A stretch of DNA of 64,000 nt, from positions 1 through 64,000 of the forward strand of contig JADJSZ010000009.1 of NCBI GenBank assembly GCA_016711405.1, given 5' to 3'. The DNA comes from Candidatus Hadersleviella danica. GTDB lineage: Bacteria; Chloroflexota; Anaerolineae; Promineifilales; Promineifilaceae. Every line of letters begins with the position of its first letter. The first letter of the stretch is position 1. Shown here in pieces: positions 9,034 through 17,796 of this stretch. The position numbers and the translations under genes were made by a program. The notes under the pieces are model-generated. The model saw only the letters and a list, made by a program, of their open reading frames with translations. It was not told the origin of the DNA and did not search any database.

Positions 9034-9056
9034 CGATTCGCCTCAGTTTGGTCGTT

Positions 9057-10826
9057 TTAGTCGTTTACAAAAACGAAAGGCATGTAAATGTAGAAGGTCG
9101 TTGCGTGGCCGCTTTCCTCTGTGGCGGTGGCCGTGGGTGTGGGTGTAGCCGTAGCTGTGCCCGTAGGCGTTGGTGTTGCTGTAGCCGTTGATGTGGCCGT
9201 CGCTGTAGCGGTTGCTGTGGCTGTTGATGTAGCGGTAGCCGTTGATGTGCTGGTGGGGGTGCTACTGGCCGTGGGGGTAGCCGTAATCGTCGGCGTGTTG
9301 CTGGCCGTTGGCGATGGGGTAATGGTGGGCGTGCTGGTTGGCGTTGGGCTAGGGCCGGGGGTTGATGTGTTGGTTGGCGTACTGCTGGGCGTGGGCGTAA
9401 TCGCAATTGCCTCTGTCAGCTTTAAGACGAATAGGCCTTGCTCAATGCCATTCACGATGATATTCCCACTGGGGAAGTAGGGATAATTACTCCATGACCC
9501 ATTGAAATTGGCTGTATTGCTGGAGGGGTAAATGTCGAAATACCCCACTTCGGTTGGGATAACAGAGCCAATACCCGTAATATCCAACACGCGCAACCCG
9601 CCCGGATAGTTCGATTCAAAGACCAAGTTTCCCTTCACGTAGAGATTATGGTCAATGGGGCTAACGGGCGAGGTGTAGGCTCCCAGATAAACAGGCAGGT
9701 CTAAGTTTTGCACATTCCAAATGTGCGTTTTGGTGTTTACGCCAAAATTTTGTTCATCTAACTCGTCATTCATCAGAAAATAATTCTGGTCATCTGTGAG
9801 CCAGCCCTGATGGCTGTAGGCGGAGAAGGCGTAGCCCGTGCGGGAGAGTTGCACAGGAGCGTTTTTGGTGGTCACATTCACAATGGTGAGGGTGTCTTCA
9901 TTGGAATTGAAGCAGATTTCTTTGCCCACATGGGTTGCATCGGGGCCGTTATAAATGACACATTGGGTGTCGTGGGTGTAGCCATCGGTGCTAAAACAGC
10001 CTGCAAAGGTAGGCGAGGCGGGGTTCTGAATGTTGACCATGTGCAAGCCCCCACTGCATGTGGTTGTGCCAGAGGAGGTTCCGACGGCATAGGCAAAACC
10101 TGTGGCTTCGTTGATGGCAATGTTGTGGACGGAACCGACTTGGCCATAATGGGCCGTGTTGGCAAATGTGACAGGGGGGCTGACCACATTGCGGAGTTGG
10201 GTCAAATCAAAGATTTGGATGCCGTGGTTTTGGGCAGAATCGGCGACGATGAAGGCGTGGTTTTGGTACACTTTAATGTCGCGCCAGATGGGGTTGGGGC
10301 GGGTGAGGATGGTGTGGCTGGGAAGTTTGCCTAAATAAATGGGGGTGACGGGGTCGGTAACATCCACAAAGGCTGTCCCATTGGTCAGACCGACTAGGGC
10401 ATATTCCTTATTGGTTAAGGGATCTGTCCAGCCCCAAATATCATTTCCCCCAGAGGGGGCAGGTTGCCCCGGTGAAGTGAAAGTGCTGAGAGGCATCAAC
10501 GAAAGTAGGTCGATATTTTGGCAGGGGTATGCGCCCGCCATCCCTGCAACACAGGGAACCTCTGCCAAAGGTGCCAAATTTTCAGCGGGCAATTTATCGG
10601 CGACCATAGCGGCATGGCAGGGTAAGTCGTTCTCGGGGTCTACTTCGCAAATGAGGTTGTTGTCGGGGGTGGGGAAGGGGATGGCCGGTTGTTCGGCCGC
10701 TGACGAGACGGGTGGGGTTGCCACCTGTGCCACTAGTTGTTGCTGTGATGGGGATAGGATGAGCAAAAACAGGAAGAAGGCTCCCAAAAGCCCAAGCAAA
10801 ACATGGCGAGAAGTGAAAAAGGACAT
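9057..10826 (-). CDS. Secreted choice-of-anchor-B (LVIVD-repeat) surface protein
   Basis: This 589-residue protein has an N-terminal signal segment (LLGLLGAFFLFLLILSPS). A beta-propeller-like body (about 100-465) follows, with recurrent strands such as GTAFVDVTDPVTPIYLGKL, HGIQIFDLTQLRNV, GLHMVNIQNPASPTFAGCF and LRVLDITG, the LVIVD/choice-of-anchor-B pattern. A long Thr/Pro/Ala linker (about 470-570) leads to a hydrophobic tail TFYIYMPFVFVND. The tail resembles the YLPLV ends of two other secreted proteins in this window. It is presumably exported and held at the cell surface. The repetitive linker DNA (TGGCCGTAGC-like words) is prone to slippage but the frame is open throughout. Confidence 0.85.
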   Translation of the reverse strand: MSFFTSRHVLLGLLGAFFLFLLILSPSQQQLVAQVATPPVSSAAEQPAIPFPTPDNNLICEVDPENDLPCHAAMVADKLPAENLAPLAEVPCVAGMAGAYPCQNIDLLSLMPLSTFTSPGQPAPSGGNDIWGWTDPLTNKEYALVGLTNGTAFVDVTDPVTPIYLGKLPSHTILTRPNPIWRDIKVYQNHAFIVADSAQNHGIQIFDLTQLRNVVSPPVTFANTAHYGQVGSVHNIAINEATGFAYAVGTSSGTTTCSGGLHMVNIQNPASPTFAGCFSTDGYTHDTQCVIYNGPDATHVGKEICFNSNEDTLTIVNVTTKNAPVQLSRTGYAFSAYSHQGWLTDDQNYFLMNDELDEQNFGVNTKTHIWNVQNLDLPVYLGAYTSPVSPIDHNLYVKGNLVFESNYPGGLRVLDITGIGSVIPTEVGYFDIYPSSNTANFNGSWSNYPYFPSGNIIVNGIEQGLFVLKLTEAIAITPTPSSTPTNTSTPGPSPTPTSTPTITPSPTASNTPTITATPTASSTPTSTSTATATSTATATATATATSTATATPTPTGTATATPTPTATATEESGHATTFYIYMPFVFVND

Positions 10827-11094
10827 GCGTCAAACTCCAAGGATAGGGGGGGGATAGTCAGAAGATGCTAAAGATAACAAAGAATGGACTATTTGGGAAT
10901 AGATAAGAAGATTGGGTAAAATTTGATTTCTCGGTAAAGTAGTGTTGTCTGTGGGCAAATTTATGTTTGTCGAAACCCACACGGCTCTAAATTGAGCACT
11001 TGCACAGGAGCCTCGGCCGTTGTAAAACTGGCGCAGTTCTTGGAAACCGACGCCATTTGATGATCCAAATCGTTTTGTGTAAGGAGACAAAATC

Positions 11095-11196
11095 ATGAGT
11101 AAAGGTCAAGACAGCAAGAAGAGTGAGAAGAAAAAGCCTGCCAAAACTCCTAAGGAAAAGAAGCAAGCCAAAAAAGAAAAGAAAGAAAAGAAGTAG
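11095..11196 (+). CDS. Lysine-rich 33-residue miniprotein
   Basis: An AAGGAG Shine-Dalgarno (11081-11086) precedes ATG 11095 by 8 bp. The 33-codon frame starts MSKGQDSKKSEKKK and ends KKQAKKEKKEKK, with 18 lysines, no hydrophobic core and no cysteine. It is followed 22 bp later by a strong terminator, so it looks like a monocistronic gene. Similar short Lys-rich proteins are widespread in bacteria and uncharacterised (from memory); a nucleic-acid or ribosome-associated role is plausible but unproven. The gene lies alone in the spacer between two minus-strand genes. Confidence 0.75.
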   Translation: MSKGQDSKKSEKKKPAKTPKEKKQAKKEKKEKK

Positions 11197-11217
11197 TTTG
11201 CCAACGTTCAACGCAAC

Positions 11218-11268
11218 AAAGGCCACTGTTTCAGGTTTGGTTTACCCGCCTGAAGCAGTGGCCTTTTT
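11218..11268 (+). terminator. Rho-independent terminator of the Lys-rich miniprotein
   Basis: AAAGGCCACTGTTTCAGG (11218-11235) pairs with CCTGAAGCAGTGGCCTTT (11249-11266), and a run of five T follows (11264-11268). Confidence 0.88.
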
Positions 11269-11296
11269 GTCTTTGGGGAACTATAGGGAGGCTCTT

Positions 11297-13045
11297 TTAT
11301 TCATCTAATAAATAGACGGGTTCGCCATAATACCGAATGGCGTTGTGCTTGGTTTTTTCTTCTAAAAAGTCGTATAGCCATTTAGATTTGTCCGCCAAAC
11401 TCATCTCGGCCGATTTTAGGATAGCCAGTTCGGCGTTGAGGCGCAAAATACGGCCGGGGATGAGAAAACGGGTGATGCCCGCAGGAAAATAACGCCCCGA
11501 AAGCGTCACCTGCATGACTTGGGAGACGGTGTACTCGGGGAAAACGATGAGGGCGGCCAAATTGGGATAGTCATTCTTGAGCGTGATGAGGTCTTTTTCG
11601 AGGGTGCGGTCTACGGTGCAAGCGGCGATATAAGTTTCGGTGAGTTTGTTGAGTGCGTCGAGCCGGTTAAGGCCAGCGGCCGTTTGCACCAGAAAGACAC
11701 GGCCGTCGGCCGTGTGCAAATAGCACAAACTGCCGTAAGCGAACATGTCGTCGTCCGCTTTTTCGGCCGTGCTGGGAACCAGCGCAATGTTCGGAATTGC
11801 GCGTAGTAAATCGAGCAAATCCTCCACCTCAATCTTTTGGGCGACATGGTACCATGTGTGCAAGCCCAAACCCGTTTCGGGGGAGCAGATTTGGACGACA
11901 GTGTGCGGGTAGCCGAGCTTCTTGAACGCGGCCGTGCGCGTCGCCCCATCCAGCACCATGTATTTGTCTTCCACCTGCATCACCACCGTTGGGTTGCGCA
12001 GGAGACCTTCCGCATCTAGTCGCGCCGCCAATTTATCCACTCGTTTGGGGTCAATGCTTTCGTGGGGGAAAATTTTATCCATCGGCACAACGCGCAGGGG
12101 GAGGATGTTTTCCACTTCAACATCGCGCAAAATCTCCACAATTTGCTCGGCCACGGCGAGGGAGGCCACTCGCTGGGCATCCTCGGTGCTGGCGGCGATG
12201 TGGGGGGTGGCGATGACTTTCTCGTGCTGGATGAGGGCGGTGTTGGTGGCGGGTTCGGTCACAAACACGTCGAGAGCCGCGCCCGCTAAACGGCCGTCGC
12301 TGAGTGCTTCCAATAACGCATCCTCATCCACCACCCCACCCCGCGCCGTGTTGATGATGTAGGCGGTGGGTTTCATTCGGGCGAGTTCGGCACGGCCGAC
12401 AATGCCCTGTGTGTCGGCTCGCATTGGGACATGCAAGCTGACAAAATCGGACAAGTGCAACAGTTCGTGCAAATCCACATTTCGCGCTTCGGCAAGGTTT
12501 AGTTCGGGGGTGGGGCGCAGTTGGTTGACCAGTATCTTCATTCCAAATGCTTGGGCGCGGATGGCCACTTGGCGGCCGATGCGGCCGAAGCCGACCAACC
12601 CCAATGTTTTGCCGACTAGCCCCGTGCCCATAAACGATTGCTTTTCCCATTTGCCTGCTTTAAGGCTTTCATCGGCGCGGGGCAGGCGGCGGGCGAGGGC
12701 GAGGAGCAAGCCCATGGTGTGTTCGGCCACGGCCACGGTGTTGGCATCGGGCGCATTTACCACCGCAATGTGCTTTTCTTGCGCTTTGCGGACATCTATA
12801 TTGTCCAGACCTGCGCCTGCACGGCCGATGACTTTCAGGTTGTGCCCGCGCTCGATAATTTCGGCCGTCATGGTGGTGGCACTGCGCACGACCACGCCTT
12901 GGTACTGGTCTATAATGGCCAATATCTCCTCGGGCTTGAGATTGGTGCGGACATCCACATCAGTGTGTTGGGCGAGGAGGGTAAGGCCATTTTCGGCGAT
13001 GGGGTCGCACACGAGAACACGCGGCCGTAGATTGGGGATGGTCAT
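11297..13045 (-). CDS. serA: D-3-phosphoglycerate dehydrogenase fused to a ParB/Srx-fold (SerK/SbnI-like) domain
   Basis: This is a 582-residue fusion. Residues 1-320 are a D-2-hydroxyacid dehydrogenase of the SerA type: VIGRAGAGLDNIDV, Rossmann GLVGFGRIGRQVA, NTARGGVVDE with the catalytic Arg, and IATPHIAASTE with the His. It would oxidise 3-phosphoglycerate to 3-phosphohydroxypyruvate. The usual ASB/ACT tail is absent. Residues about 325-582 instead read VPMDKIFPHESIDPKRVDKL and YMVLDGATRTAAFKKLG, the HE and LDG-x-x-R motifs of the ParB/sulfiredoxin fold of SerK and SbnI, which phosphorylate free L-serine to O-phosphoserine. The extra domain of about 257 residues is close to the full length of SbnI. 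AAGGAG precedes the start by 8 bp. Kinase activity is an inference from motifs. Confidence 0.85.
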   Translation of the reverse strand: MTIPNLRPRVLVCDPIAENGLTLLAQHTDVDVRTNLKPEEILAIIDQYQGVVVRSATTMTAEIIERGHNLKVIGRAGAGLDNIDVRKAQEKHIAVVNAPDANTVAVAEHTMGLLLALARRLPRADESLKAGKWEKQSFMGTGLVGKTLGLVGFGRIGRQVAIRAQAFGMKILVNQLRPTPELNLAEARNVDLHELLHLSDFVSLHVPMRADTQGIVGRAELARMKPTAYIINTARGGVVDEDALLEALSDGRLAGAALDVFVTEPATNTALIQHEKVIATPHIAASTEDAQRVASLAVAEQIVEILRDVEVENILPLRVVPMDKIFPHESIDPKRVDKLAARLDAEGLLRNPTVVMQVEDKYMVLDGATRTAAFKKLGYPHTVVQICSPETGLGLHTWYHVAQKIEVEDLLDLLRAIPNIALVPSTAEKADDDMFAYGSLCYLHTADGRVFLVQTAAGLNRLDALNKLTETYIAACTVDRTLEKDLITLKNDYPNLAALIVFPEYTVSQVMQVTLSGRYFPAGITRFLIPGRILRLNAELAILKSAEMSLADKSKWLYDFLEEKTKHNAIRYYGEPVYLLDE

Positions 13046-13077
13046 GGGGAAATCTCCTTGGGAAGTGGGGGTGGGGT

Positions 13078-13110
13078 AAAAAAAAGGAGTTTCGTGGGGG
13101 GAAACTCCTT
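13078..13110 (-). terminator. Terminator of the hemolysin III gene
   Basis: On the minus strand AAGGAGTTT (13110-13102) pairs with AAACTCCTT (13092-13084), followed by eight T (13085-13078). It ends the hemolysin III transcript before serA. Confidence 0.85.
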
Positions 13111-13167
13111 GAGTCGGTGGGAGGGGTAAGTACCTCGAACTGGCTAATTTTGCTTATCGCTATCGGA

Positions 13168-13830
13168 TTAGCCGACCAGTGGCAAAATCGCAAAATAGTG
13201 GCACGCACTGCCGCCCAGCACAAACAAATGCCACACAGCATGGTTGTAGGGCATTTTGTGCCACGCATAAAAGATAACCCCGATGGTGTAGGAAGCCCCG
13301 CCAGCGGCCAGCAAGGTGAGGCTTTGGGGGGGCAGGTTGGTGACCATTTCGTTCCACGCAATGACGCACAGCCAGCCCATGCCCACATAGGCCAAGGTGG
13401 AAAGGACTTGAAAGCGGTGGATGAACAATGCCTTAAAGGCAATGCCCAACACGGCCAGTCCCCAGACCAAGACGAGCATCGTCCAGCCCAAGGTTCCGCG
13501 AATGGCCACCAATAAAAATGGGGTGTACGTGCCCGCAATGAGCAGGTAAATGGAGGAGTGGTCTATGATGCGGAGGATGTGCTTGAGGCGCGGCCGTTGA
13601 AAACTGTGGTACAGAGTGGAGGCCAAATAGAGCAAGAGGAGGGTGGTGCCATAGATGCTAAAGCTGATGATTTCCCACATTCCCCCATACCATGTGGCAA
13701 ATAGCACCAAGATAATCAGCCCCGGCACGCTGAGAATAGCCCCAATGCCGTGGGTAATACTGTTGGCGATTTCTTCGCCAAGGGTGTAGTAATCGTTGAT
13801 GAGTTGACGGGAACGGTTTTGGATACTCAT
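13168..13830 (-). CDS. Hemolysin III family (PAQR-type) membrane protein
   Basis: This 220-residue protein has seven hydrophobic segments. Conserved features are EEIANSITHGIGAIL near the N terminus (the S-x-x-x-H motif), YLASTLYHSFQ, ILRIIDHSSIYLLIAGTYTPF (D-H-x-x-I-Y) and KMPYNHAVWHLFVLGGSACHY near the C terminus. The three His/Asp elements build a metal site inside the membrane in the PAQR/hemolysin III superfamily. Bacterial members are called hemolysins by history; their cellular role is not settled. The gene is intact and has its own terminator. Confidence 0.9.
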   Translation of the reverse strand: MSIQNRSRQLINDYYTLGEEIANSITHGIGAILSVPGLIILVLFATWYGGMWEIISFSIYGTTLLLLYLASTLYHSFQRPRLKHILRIIDHSSIYLLIAGTYTPFLLVAIRGTLGWTMLVLVWGLAVLGIAFKALFIHRFQVLSTLAYVGMGWLCVIAWNEMVTNLPPQSLTLLAAGGASYTIGVIFYAWHKMPYNHAVWHLFVLGGSACHYFAILPLVG

Positions 13831-13927
13831 AAGCTTAGTTCAAGGTTGAGAAACTTGTGATGGGGGACAGGCAGGTTGAGCAAATAGTAGCATAGCTGGG
13901 GGGTGAAACCAATCCAACTTAGGAGCT

Positions 13928-14022
13928 AATGAGAGAGAGGCGAGAGATAGAGATAGAGGGAGCCTTCGTAGGTCAGTCAACTACGTACCCCTCTATCTCT
14001 ATCTCTACACTCTATCTTTCCT
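13928..14022. repeat. AGAGATAGAG / CTCTATCTCT inverted word repeat
   Basis: GAGAGATAGAGATAGAGGG (13943-13961) is mirrored by CCCTCTATCTCTATCTCT (13989-14006), with TACGTAG...CTACGTA words between. The right arm forms the stop and last codons of the EamA gene at 14005, so the 3' end of that gene is repeat-derived. Related words occur at 39899-40120. Confidence 0.75.
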
Positions 14023-14907
14023 TGCTTGCCGACTGCGCGTGACCAAGGCCACGCCTGCAATGGTGAGCAACCCACCGCCCATGCCTTGCCATGTGGGCCA
14101 TTGGTTAAAGAAGAGCCACGACCAAAAAATGGTGATGGCGGGGCTGAGGGTCAAAATAATGGCGTGGAAACTCATTTCGATGCGGCGCAGGACGAGATAA
14201 TAGAGGACACGGCTGAGGACGACATCAACGGTGGCGGTGATGAGCAAAATGAGCCACGCGGCCGTGTTCGGCCACTCCCACGACCCGCTTCCCAACACGG
14301 CCGCCAACAAAATGACTGATGTACCCAGTACGCGAAAGAAGAAAAAGTTGGCAAAATCAATCTCGCCGCCGTAACGTTTGACCACGGCCGCGTGTAAGGC
14401 GTACATAAACGACGACCCCAGCACAAACAGCGCCCCCAACTGCCAAAAATCCCCCGGTTGGAAACTGATGATGACCACGCCGACGAGAGCCACGGCCGTG
14501 CCCACCCAGCCCAGCGCATTGAGCCGCTCCCGCAACCAGACCAGCCCAAAGCCAATCGAAAAAATGGTGGAAGCCCGCGCCAGCAGAGACCCTGTGCCGG
14601 GGTCAATGTAGGTCATGGAGGTGTAGCTGAAGACCATTGCCCCACCGACGAGACCACCCACGGCCGCAAAAAACCAGAAATGCTCCCACAATACGCTCCA
14701 GCGCAACTGCCCCAGCCACGCCATGCCCACCGCCAATTGCACCGTTGCCACGGCCATCACATAAAAAGAGGCGACCAATGGCGGCAAAAGAGGAGCCAAG
14801 AGGCGGGCAAAAACGAGGTGGAAGCTGTCGAATAACAGCAAAAAAAAGACCACCAGTGGCGCATTGTCCAGCAGGCGGCGGGGCAGGGAAGCGGTGGGAA
14901 GTGACAT
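14005..14907 (-). CDS. EamA-family (DMT superfamily) transporter
   Basis: About 300 residues from ATG 14907 (MSLPTASLPRRLLDNAPLVV). There are ten hydrophobic segments in two halves, as in EamA permeases, with MTYIDPGTGSLLARAS at the end of the first repeat and SFHAIILTLSPAITIFWSWLFFNQWP in the second. Such proteins usually export amino acids or small metabolites. An upstream extension to 14979 is open but has no conserved content. The 3' end overlaps an inverted repeat. Substrate cannot be read from the sequence. Confidence 0.85.
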   Translation of the reverse strand: MSLPTASLPRRLLDNAPLVVFFLLLFDSFHLVFARLLAPLLPPLVASFYVMAVATVQLAVGMAWLGQLRWSVLWEHFWFFAAVGGLVGGAMVFSYTSMTYIDPGTGSLLARASTIFSIGFGLVWLRERLNALGWVGTAVALVGVVIISFQPGDFWQLGALFVLGSSFMYALHAAVVKRYGGEIDFANFFFFRVLGTSVILLAAVLGSGSWEWPNTAAWLILLITATVDVVLSRVLYYLVLRRIEMSFHAIILTLSPAITIFWSWLFFNQWPTWQGMGGGLLTIAGVALVTRSRQARKDRV

Positions 14908-14961
14908 GCGGGGGATTGTAGCAGATGCGTTATAAAGGTTATAAACGGATGAGATAGGGCA

Positions 14962-14991
14962 TTGTGCCAAGGCACTCACTCGGTTTATGAT
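14962..14991 (+). promoter_or_regulatory. Possible promoter of the P450 gene
   Basis: TTGTGC (14962-14967) and TATGAT (14986-14991) are separated by 18 bp, about 90 bp before the P450 start. An overlapping TATACT (14991-14996) is an alternative -10. Weak evidence. Confidence 0.35.
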
Positions 14992-15078
14992 ATACTATGT
15001 ATCATATAGGCAATTTCCTATTTCAACCCTTTCGCAACCCAATCTCTTAACCGCCCTTCACCTATAGGATTATCCCCC

Positions 15079-16464
15079 ATGAGTAAACCCATCCCCCCTT
15101 TAGCCCCCGGTGCGTTGCCCTTTTTGGGGCACGCTTTGTCTTTTCGCAACGGCCGTGACCAATTGCTTCAGCATGGCTATGACACATGTGGCCCTGTCTT
15201 TGCCCTGAAGTTGGCCACCCAAAACGTGGCTGTGCTTGTTGGCCCTGAGTACAGCAAAATCTTCTTCCAAGAGACCGACCGCTCGTTGAGCATGGTGGAG
15301 CCATATCAATTTTTGCGCGAATCGTTTGGCGATGTCGCCTTTTTGGTGGGGCCTGAGTATTACAAGCAGACTCGTTCAGTTTTGCACGAACCGTTTAAAC
15401 GGCACAAAATGACCCAGTATCTCGCTGTGATGCAAGAGCGCACACAAGTATGGCTCGATACGCTGGGCGAAACGGGCGAGATAGAGCTGGTGGCGGCCGT
15501 CACCCAGTTGGTGCAAGATATTGCGGGCAGTGCCCTGATGGGGCGCAAATTTCAGGAGCAGGTAGGAGACGAGTTTTGGCCATTGTATGAGGCGATTAGC
15601 CTTGCCCTCGACCCAATGCTTCCCGCCCATTGGCCTCTTCCCAAATTCAAGCGGCGTGACCGTGCCCGCGCCAAGTTGGAGGCGTTATTACGGCCGATGT
15701 TGGCCGAACGCCGCCAAAACCCCGACGCATATGACGATTTCATGCAGGAATTGCTCAATGCGCGTGATACCACGGGCCAACCTTTGGACGATGAGCATGT
15801 GATTCCCCTCCTGCTGGGCTTGCTCTTTGCGGGGCATGAAACAACGGCCGGGCAAGCCGCATGGACAATTGTGGAATTATTGCGCCACCCCGAGTATGCC
15901 CAACGAGTTCAGCAAGAAGTGGATGCTGTTTTGCCTTATCAAGGCGAACTCAACATGGAGCGACTGGCACAGATGGAGCACATTGAGTGGGCTGTGCGCG
16001 AAGTGGAACGAGTACGGCCGTCGGCTGATATGGTTTTCCGCTACGTAACCACCCCACTGGAAGTTGGCGATTATGTCGTGCCCGCAGGTTGGTTGGTGCA
16101 AACCAGTTCCTTGCTCACCCACAACTTGCCCGAGGTATTTGCCAACCCTGAGCAATTTGACCCATTGCGCTATGCGCCCGACCGTGCCGAGGACAAAAAG
16201 CACCGCTTTGGCCTGATTGGGTTTGGAGGGGGGATTCACCGTTGCACGGGCATGAATTTCGCCAACATGGAAATGTCGGTTATTACGGCTCTGCTTTGGC
16301 AACAGTTTGAGGTGGAGTTGGTGACACAAGATACCCATGTGGCACAAGGCATGGGCGCAAATCGGCCGTCGGCGACCATTGTGCGCTACCGCCGCCGCCC
16401 CGCCCCTGTGGGTGAGCTGGTGGGTGCTGGCGCGGCCACGGCCGCTGGCTGTCCCTACCACTAG
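15079..16464 (+). CDS. Cytochrome P450
   Basis: This 461-residue P450 is complete. It starts with a PPLAPGALPFLGHALSF-type proline-rich hinge and has no membrane anchor. The I-helix oxygen motif is FAGHETTAGQ (about 250), the K-helix E-x-x-R is EVERVRPS (about 308), and the haem-ligand signature is FGGGIHRCTGMNFA with the Cys near residue 388. The I-helix, K-helix and F-G-x-G-x-H-R-C pattern resemble the CYP51/CYP120 group more than typical soluble bacterial P450s (impression only). It would use electrons from a ferredoxin or fused-type reductase; none is adjacent. An MpaB/Lcp-type oxygenase lies convergently downstream. Substrate unknown. Confidence 0.92.
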   Translation: MSKPIPPLAPGALPFLGHALSFRNGRDQLLQHGYDTCGPVFALKLATQNVAVLVGPEYSKIFFQETDRSLSMVEPYQFLRESFGDVAFLVGPEYYKQTRSVLHEPFKRHKMTQYLAVMQERTQVWLDTLGETGEIELVAAVTQLVQDIAGSALMGRKFQEQVGDEFWPLYEAISLALDPMLPAHWPLPKFKRRDRARAKLEALLRPMLAERRQNPDAYDDFMQELLNARDTTGQPLDDEHVIPLLLGLLFAGHETTAGQAAWTIVELLRHPEYAQRVQQEVDAVLPYQGELNMERLAQMEHIEWAVREVERVRPSADMVFRYVTTPLEVGDYVVPAGWLVQTSSLLTHNLPEVFANPEQFDPLRYAPDRAEDKKHRFGLIGFGGGIHRCTGMNFANMEMSVITALLWQQFEVELVTQDTHVAQGMGANRPSATIVRYRRRPAPVGELVGAGAATAAGCPYH

Positions 16465-16471
16465 GCTCAAA

Positions 16472-16528
16472 AAGGACGAATTACGAAGTACGATACCCTT
16501 TCGTACTTTGTAATTCGTACTTCGTCCT
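16472..16528. repeat. Palindromic word repeat between P450 and oxygenase genes
   Basis: AAAGGACGAATTACGAAGTA (from 16472) is mirrored by words TCGTACTTTGTAATTCGTAC and TTCGTCCTTT up to 16528. It can form a long hairpin between two convergent genes and may terminate both. It is a relative of 4088-4193. Confidence 0.75.
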
Positions 16529-17644
16529 TTATTCTTCCTCTCCCCACGTCAGTTTGAGCTTGGCGGGGATGTGAAAAGCGGCTCGTTTGTAATCGTTTAC
16601 GGCGATGGAGTTACGCATGAGCAGGGCGATAGCCAGCTTGTCAATCAGTTTGTCTATGCCGCCAAAAGTGGTATCCAGTACATCTAAGAATTGACCCATC
16701 TTGGTGGCGTGATTCATCATCCCTTGCCAGCGCGTTTGGGGCACTTCCATCCAATCGGCCACCTCCTCCCCTGCAATGTGGCGAATGAGGGCGGGTACAA
16801 TGCCATCAAACATGGTGCCGGGGATTAAATCGCTGTGCATGTTGATGAGCGAACGAGTGAGGTAGACTCCTTCGGGAGAGGGGCCGAATTGGCGTTGGGC
16901 GATAAAATGGGCCACGGCCGTTGCCTCCGCCACATTGGCGGGTATGTTCTCGGGGCGAATGCCCATCAGACGGCCGATGACCTGCCAGCCGTAGTAATAA
17001 TCCTCGGCATCCTCATCGCGAATGGTCGCCCCCAACCTTTTTAGCCCCTCCAACACCCCAGCTGAAAAAACCATCAGCGTGCCCAACAAATCTTCTTGGC
17101 AGATGGGCACACCCAACGCAATTTCGTCCCATTTGCCCGTGCGCCGCACAAGGTAACGCACGGCCGAGTGCATCAGCCGTACTTTCAGGCAAGTCGTAAT
17201 CGCTTTGCCATGTGGCCCAAAGCCATCGGGATCCATTACCAGCAACACAAATTGCCCCGTTTCGGCGATGCGATGATAGGGGTTTTGGCCCATGCGGTAG
17301 CTAAACGTGAGGACTTTAGACCCTTTGGAGCCAGCGTAGCAGGTGACGAGCGCGGCCGTGGACAAAATCAGGGTAATCAGCGCCCCGTGTTCCACAAAAA
17401 AAGCGGACGAGCGAGCCAGCCGCTCCCGATCCACATCGGCGGGCAATTCCCGCTTTTCGCGGAGCCAAAACTCAATGTTGTCGGGCAATGCCGCAGGAAT
17501 ATCGGTGTGATTTTCAATGATCTGCATCAGCAAATCATTGACCTCTTGCACTTGGCCGTTTTCTTTCAGGTCAGCCATGATGGGGTCAAGGGTTGGGTCG
17601 CCCACTTGGCGCAGTTTATCGAAATGTTGGTGAGAGAGTTCCAT
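16529..17644 (-). CDS. DUF2236 / MpaB-Lcp-type oxygenase
   Basis: A 371-residue protein of the ER-bound oxygenase MpaB / rubber oxygenase (latex-clearing protein, Lcp) family. The diagnostic segment is KVRLMHSAVRYLVRR (about 165-180), where Arg and His belong to the haem-binding region of Lcp. An alpha-helical body follows, with QEDLLGTLMVFSAGVLEGL and YYYGWQVIGRLMGIRPENIP. Members are b-type haem proteins that cleave polyisoprene or act on terpenoid side chains; many are uncharacterised. Its convergent neighbour is a cytochrome P450, so the two may share a hydrophobic-substrate theme, but they are not in one operon. Confidence 0.8.
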   Translation of the reverse strand: MELSHQHFDKLRQVGDPTLDPIMADLKENGQVQEVNDLLMQIIENHTDIPAALPDNIEFWLREKRELPADVDRERLARSSAFFVEHGALITLILSTAALVTCYAGSKGSKVLTFSYRMGQNPYHRIAETGQFVLLVMDPDGFGPHGKAITTCLKVRLMHSAVRYLVRRTGKWDEIALGVPICQEDLLGTLMVFSAGVLEGLKRLGATIRDEDAEDYYYGWQVIGRLMGIRPENIPANVAEATAVAHFIAQRQFGPSPEGVYLTRSLINMHSDLIPGTMFDGIVPALIRHIAGEEVADWMEVPQTRWQGMMNHATKMGQFLDVLDTTFGGIDKLIDKLAIALLMRNSIAVNDYKRAAFHIPAKLKLTWGEEE

Positions 17645-17686
17645 TGAAGTGGTGAGTGGCTATTCCTAAGCCTAGTAAAAAAAGAA

Positions 17687-17762
17687 ATTAAACCGCGGAG
17701 AGCGCAGAGAGCGCGGAGTTTTTTTGAAACCCTTTGCGTCTTTGCATCTTTGCGCTTTTGCA
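17687..17762. repeat. AGAGAGCGC tandem repeat with inverted TTTGCGTC words
   Basis: CCGCGGAGAGCGCAGAGAGC (17692 onward) is a 9 bp periodic array. It is followed by TTTGCGTCTTTGCATCTTTG words. It fills the spacer between the NDH-2-like and oxygenase genes. Confidence 0.65.
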
Positions 17763-17796
17763 ATAAAAATGAGACTTTATCTCTCGAGGTACTTGA

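Noticed and set aside
9065..9480. Open frames opposite and in register with the Thr/Pro linker of the LVIVD protein
   Set aside because: Low-complexity shadows (Val/Gly or Arg/Pro runs) of the repetitive linker DNA.
10830..11226. Minus-strand frames over the Lys-rich miniprotein
   Set aside because: Hydrophobic runs are just the complement of AAG/AAA codons; the plus strand has the ribosome site and terminator.
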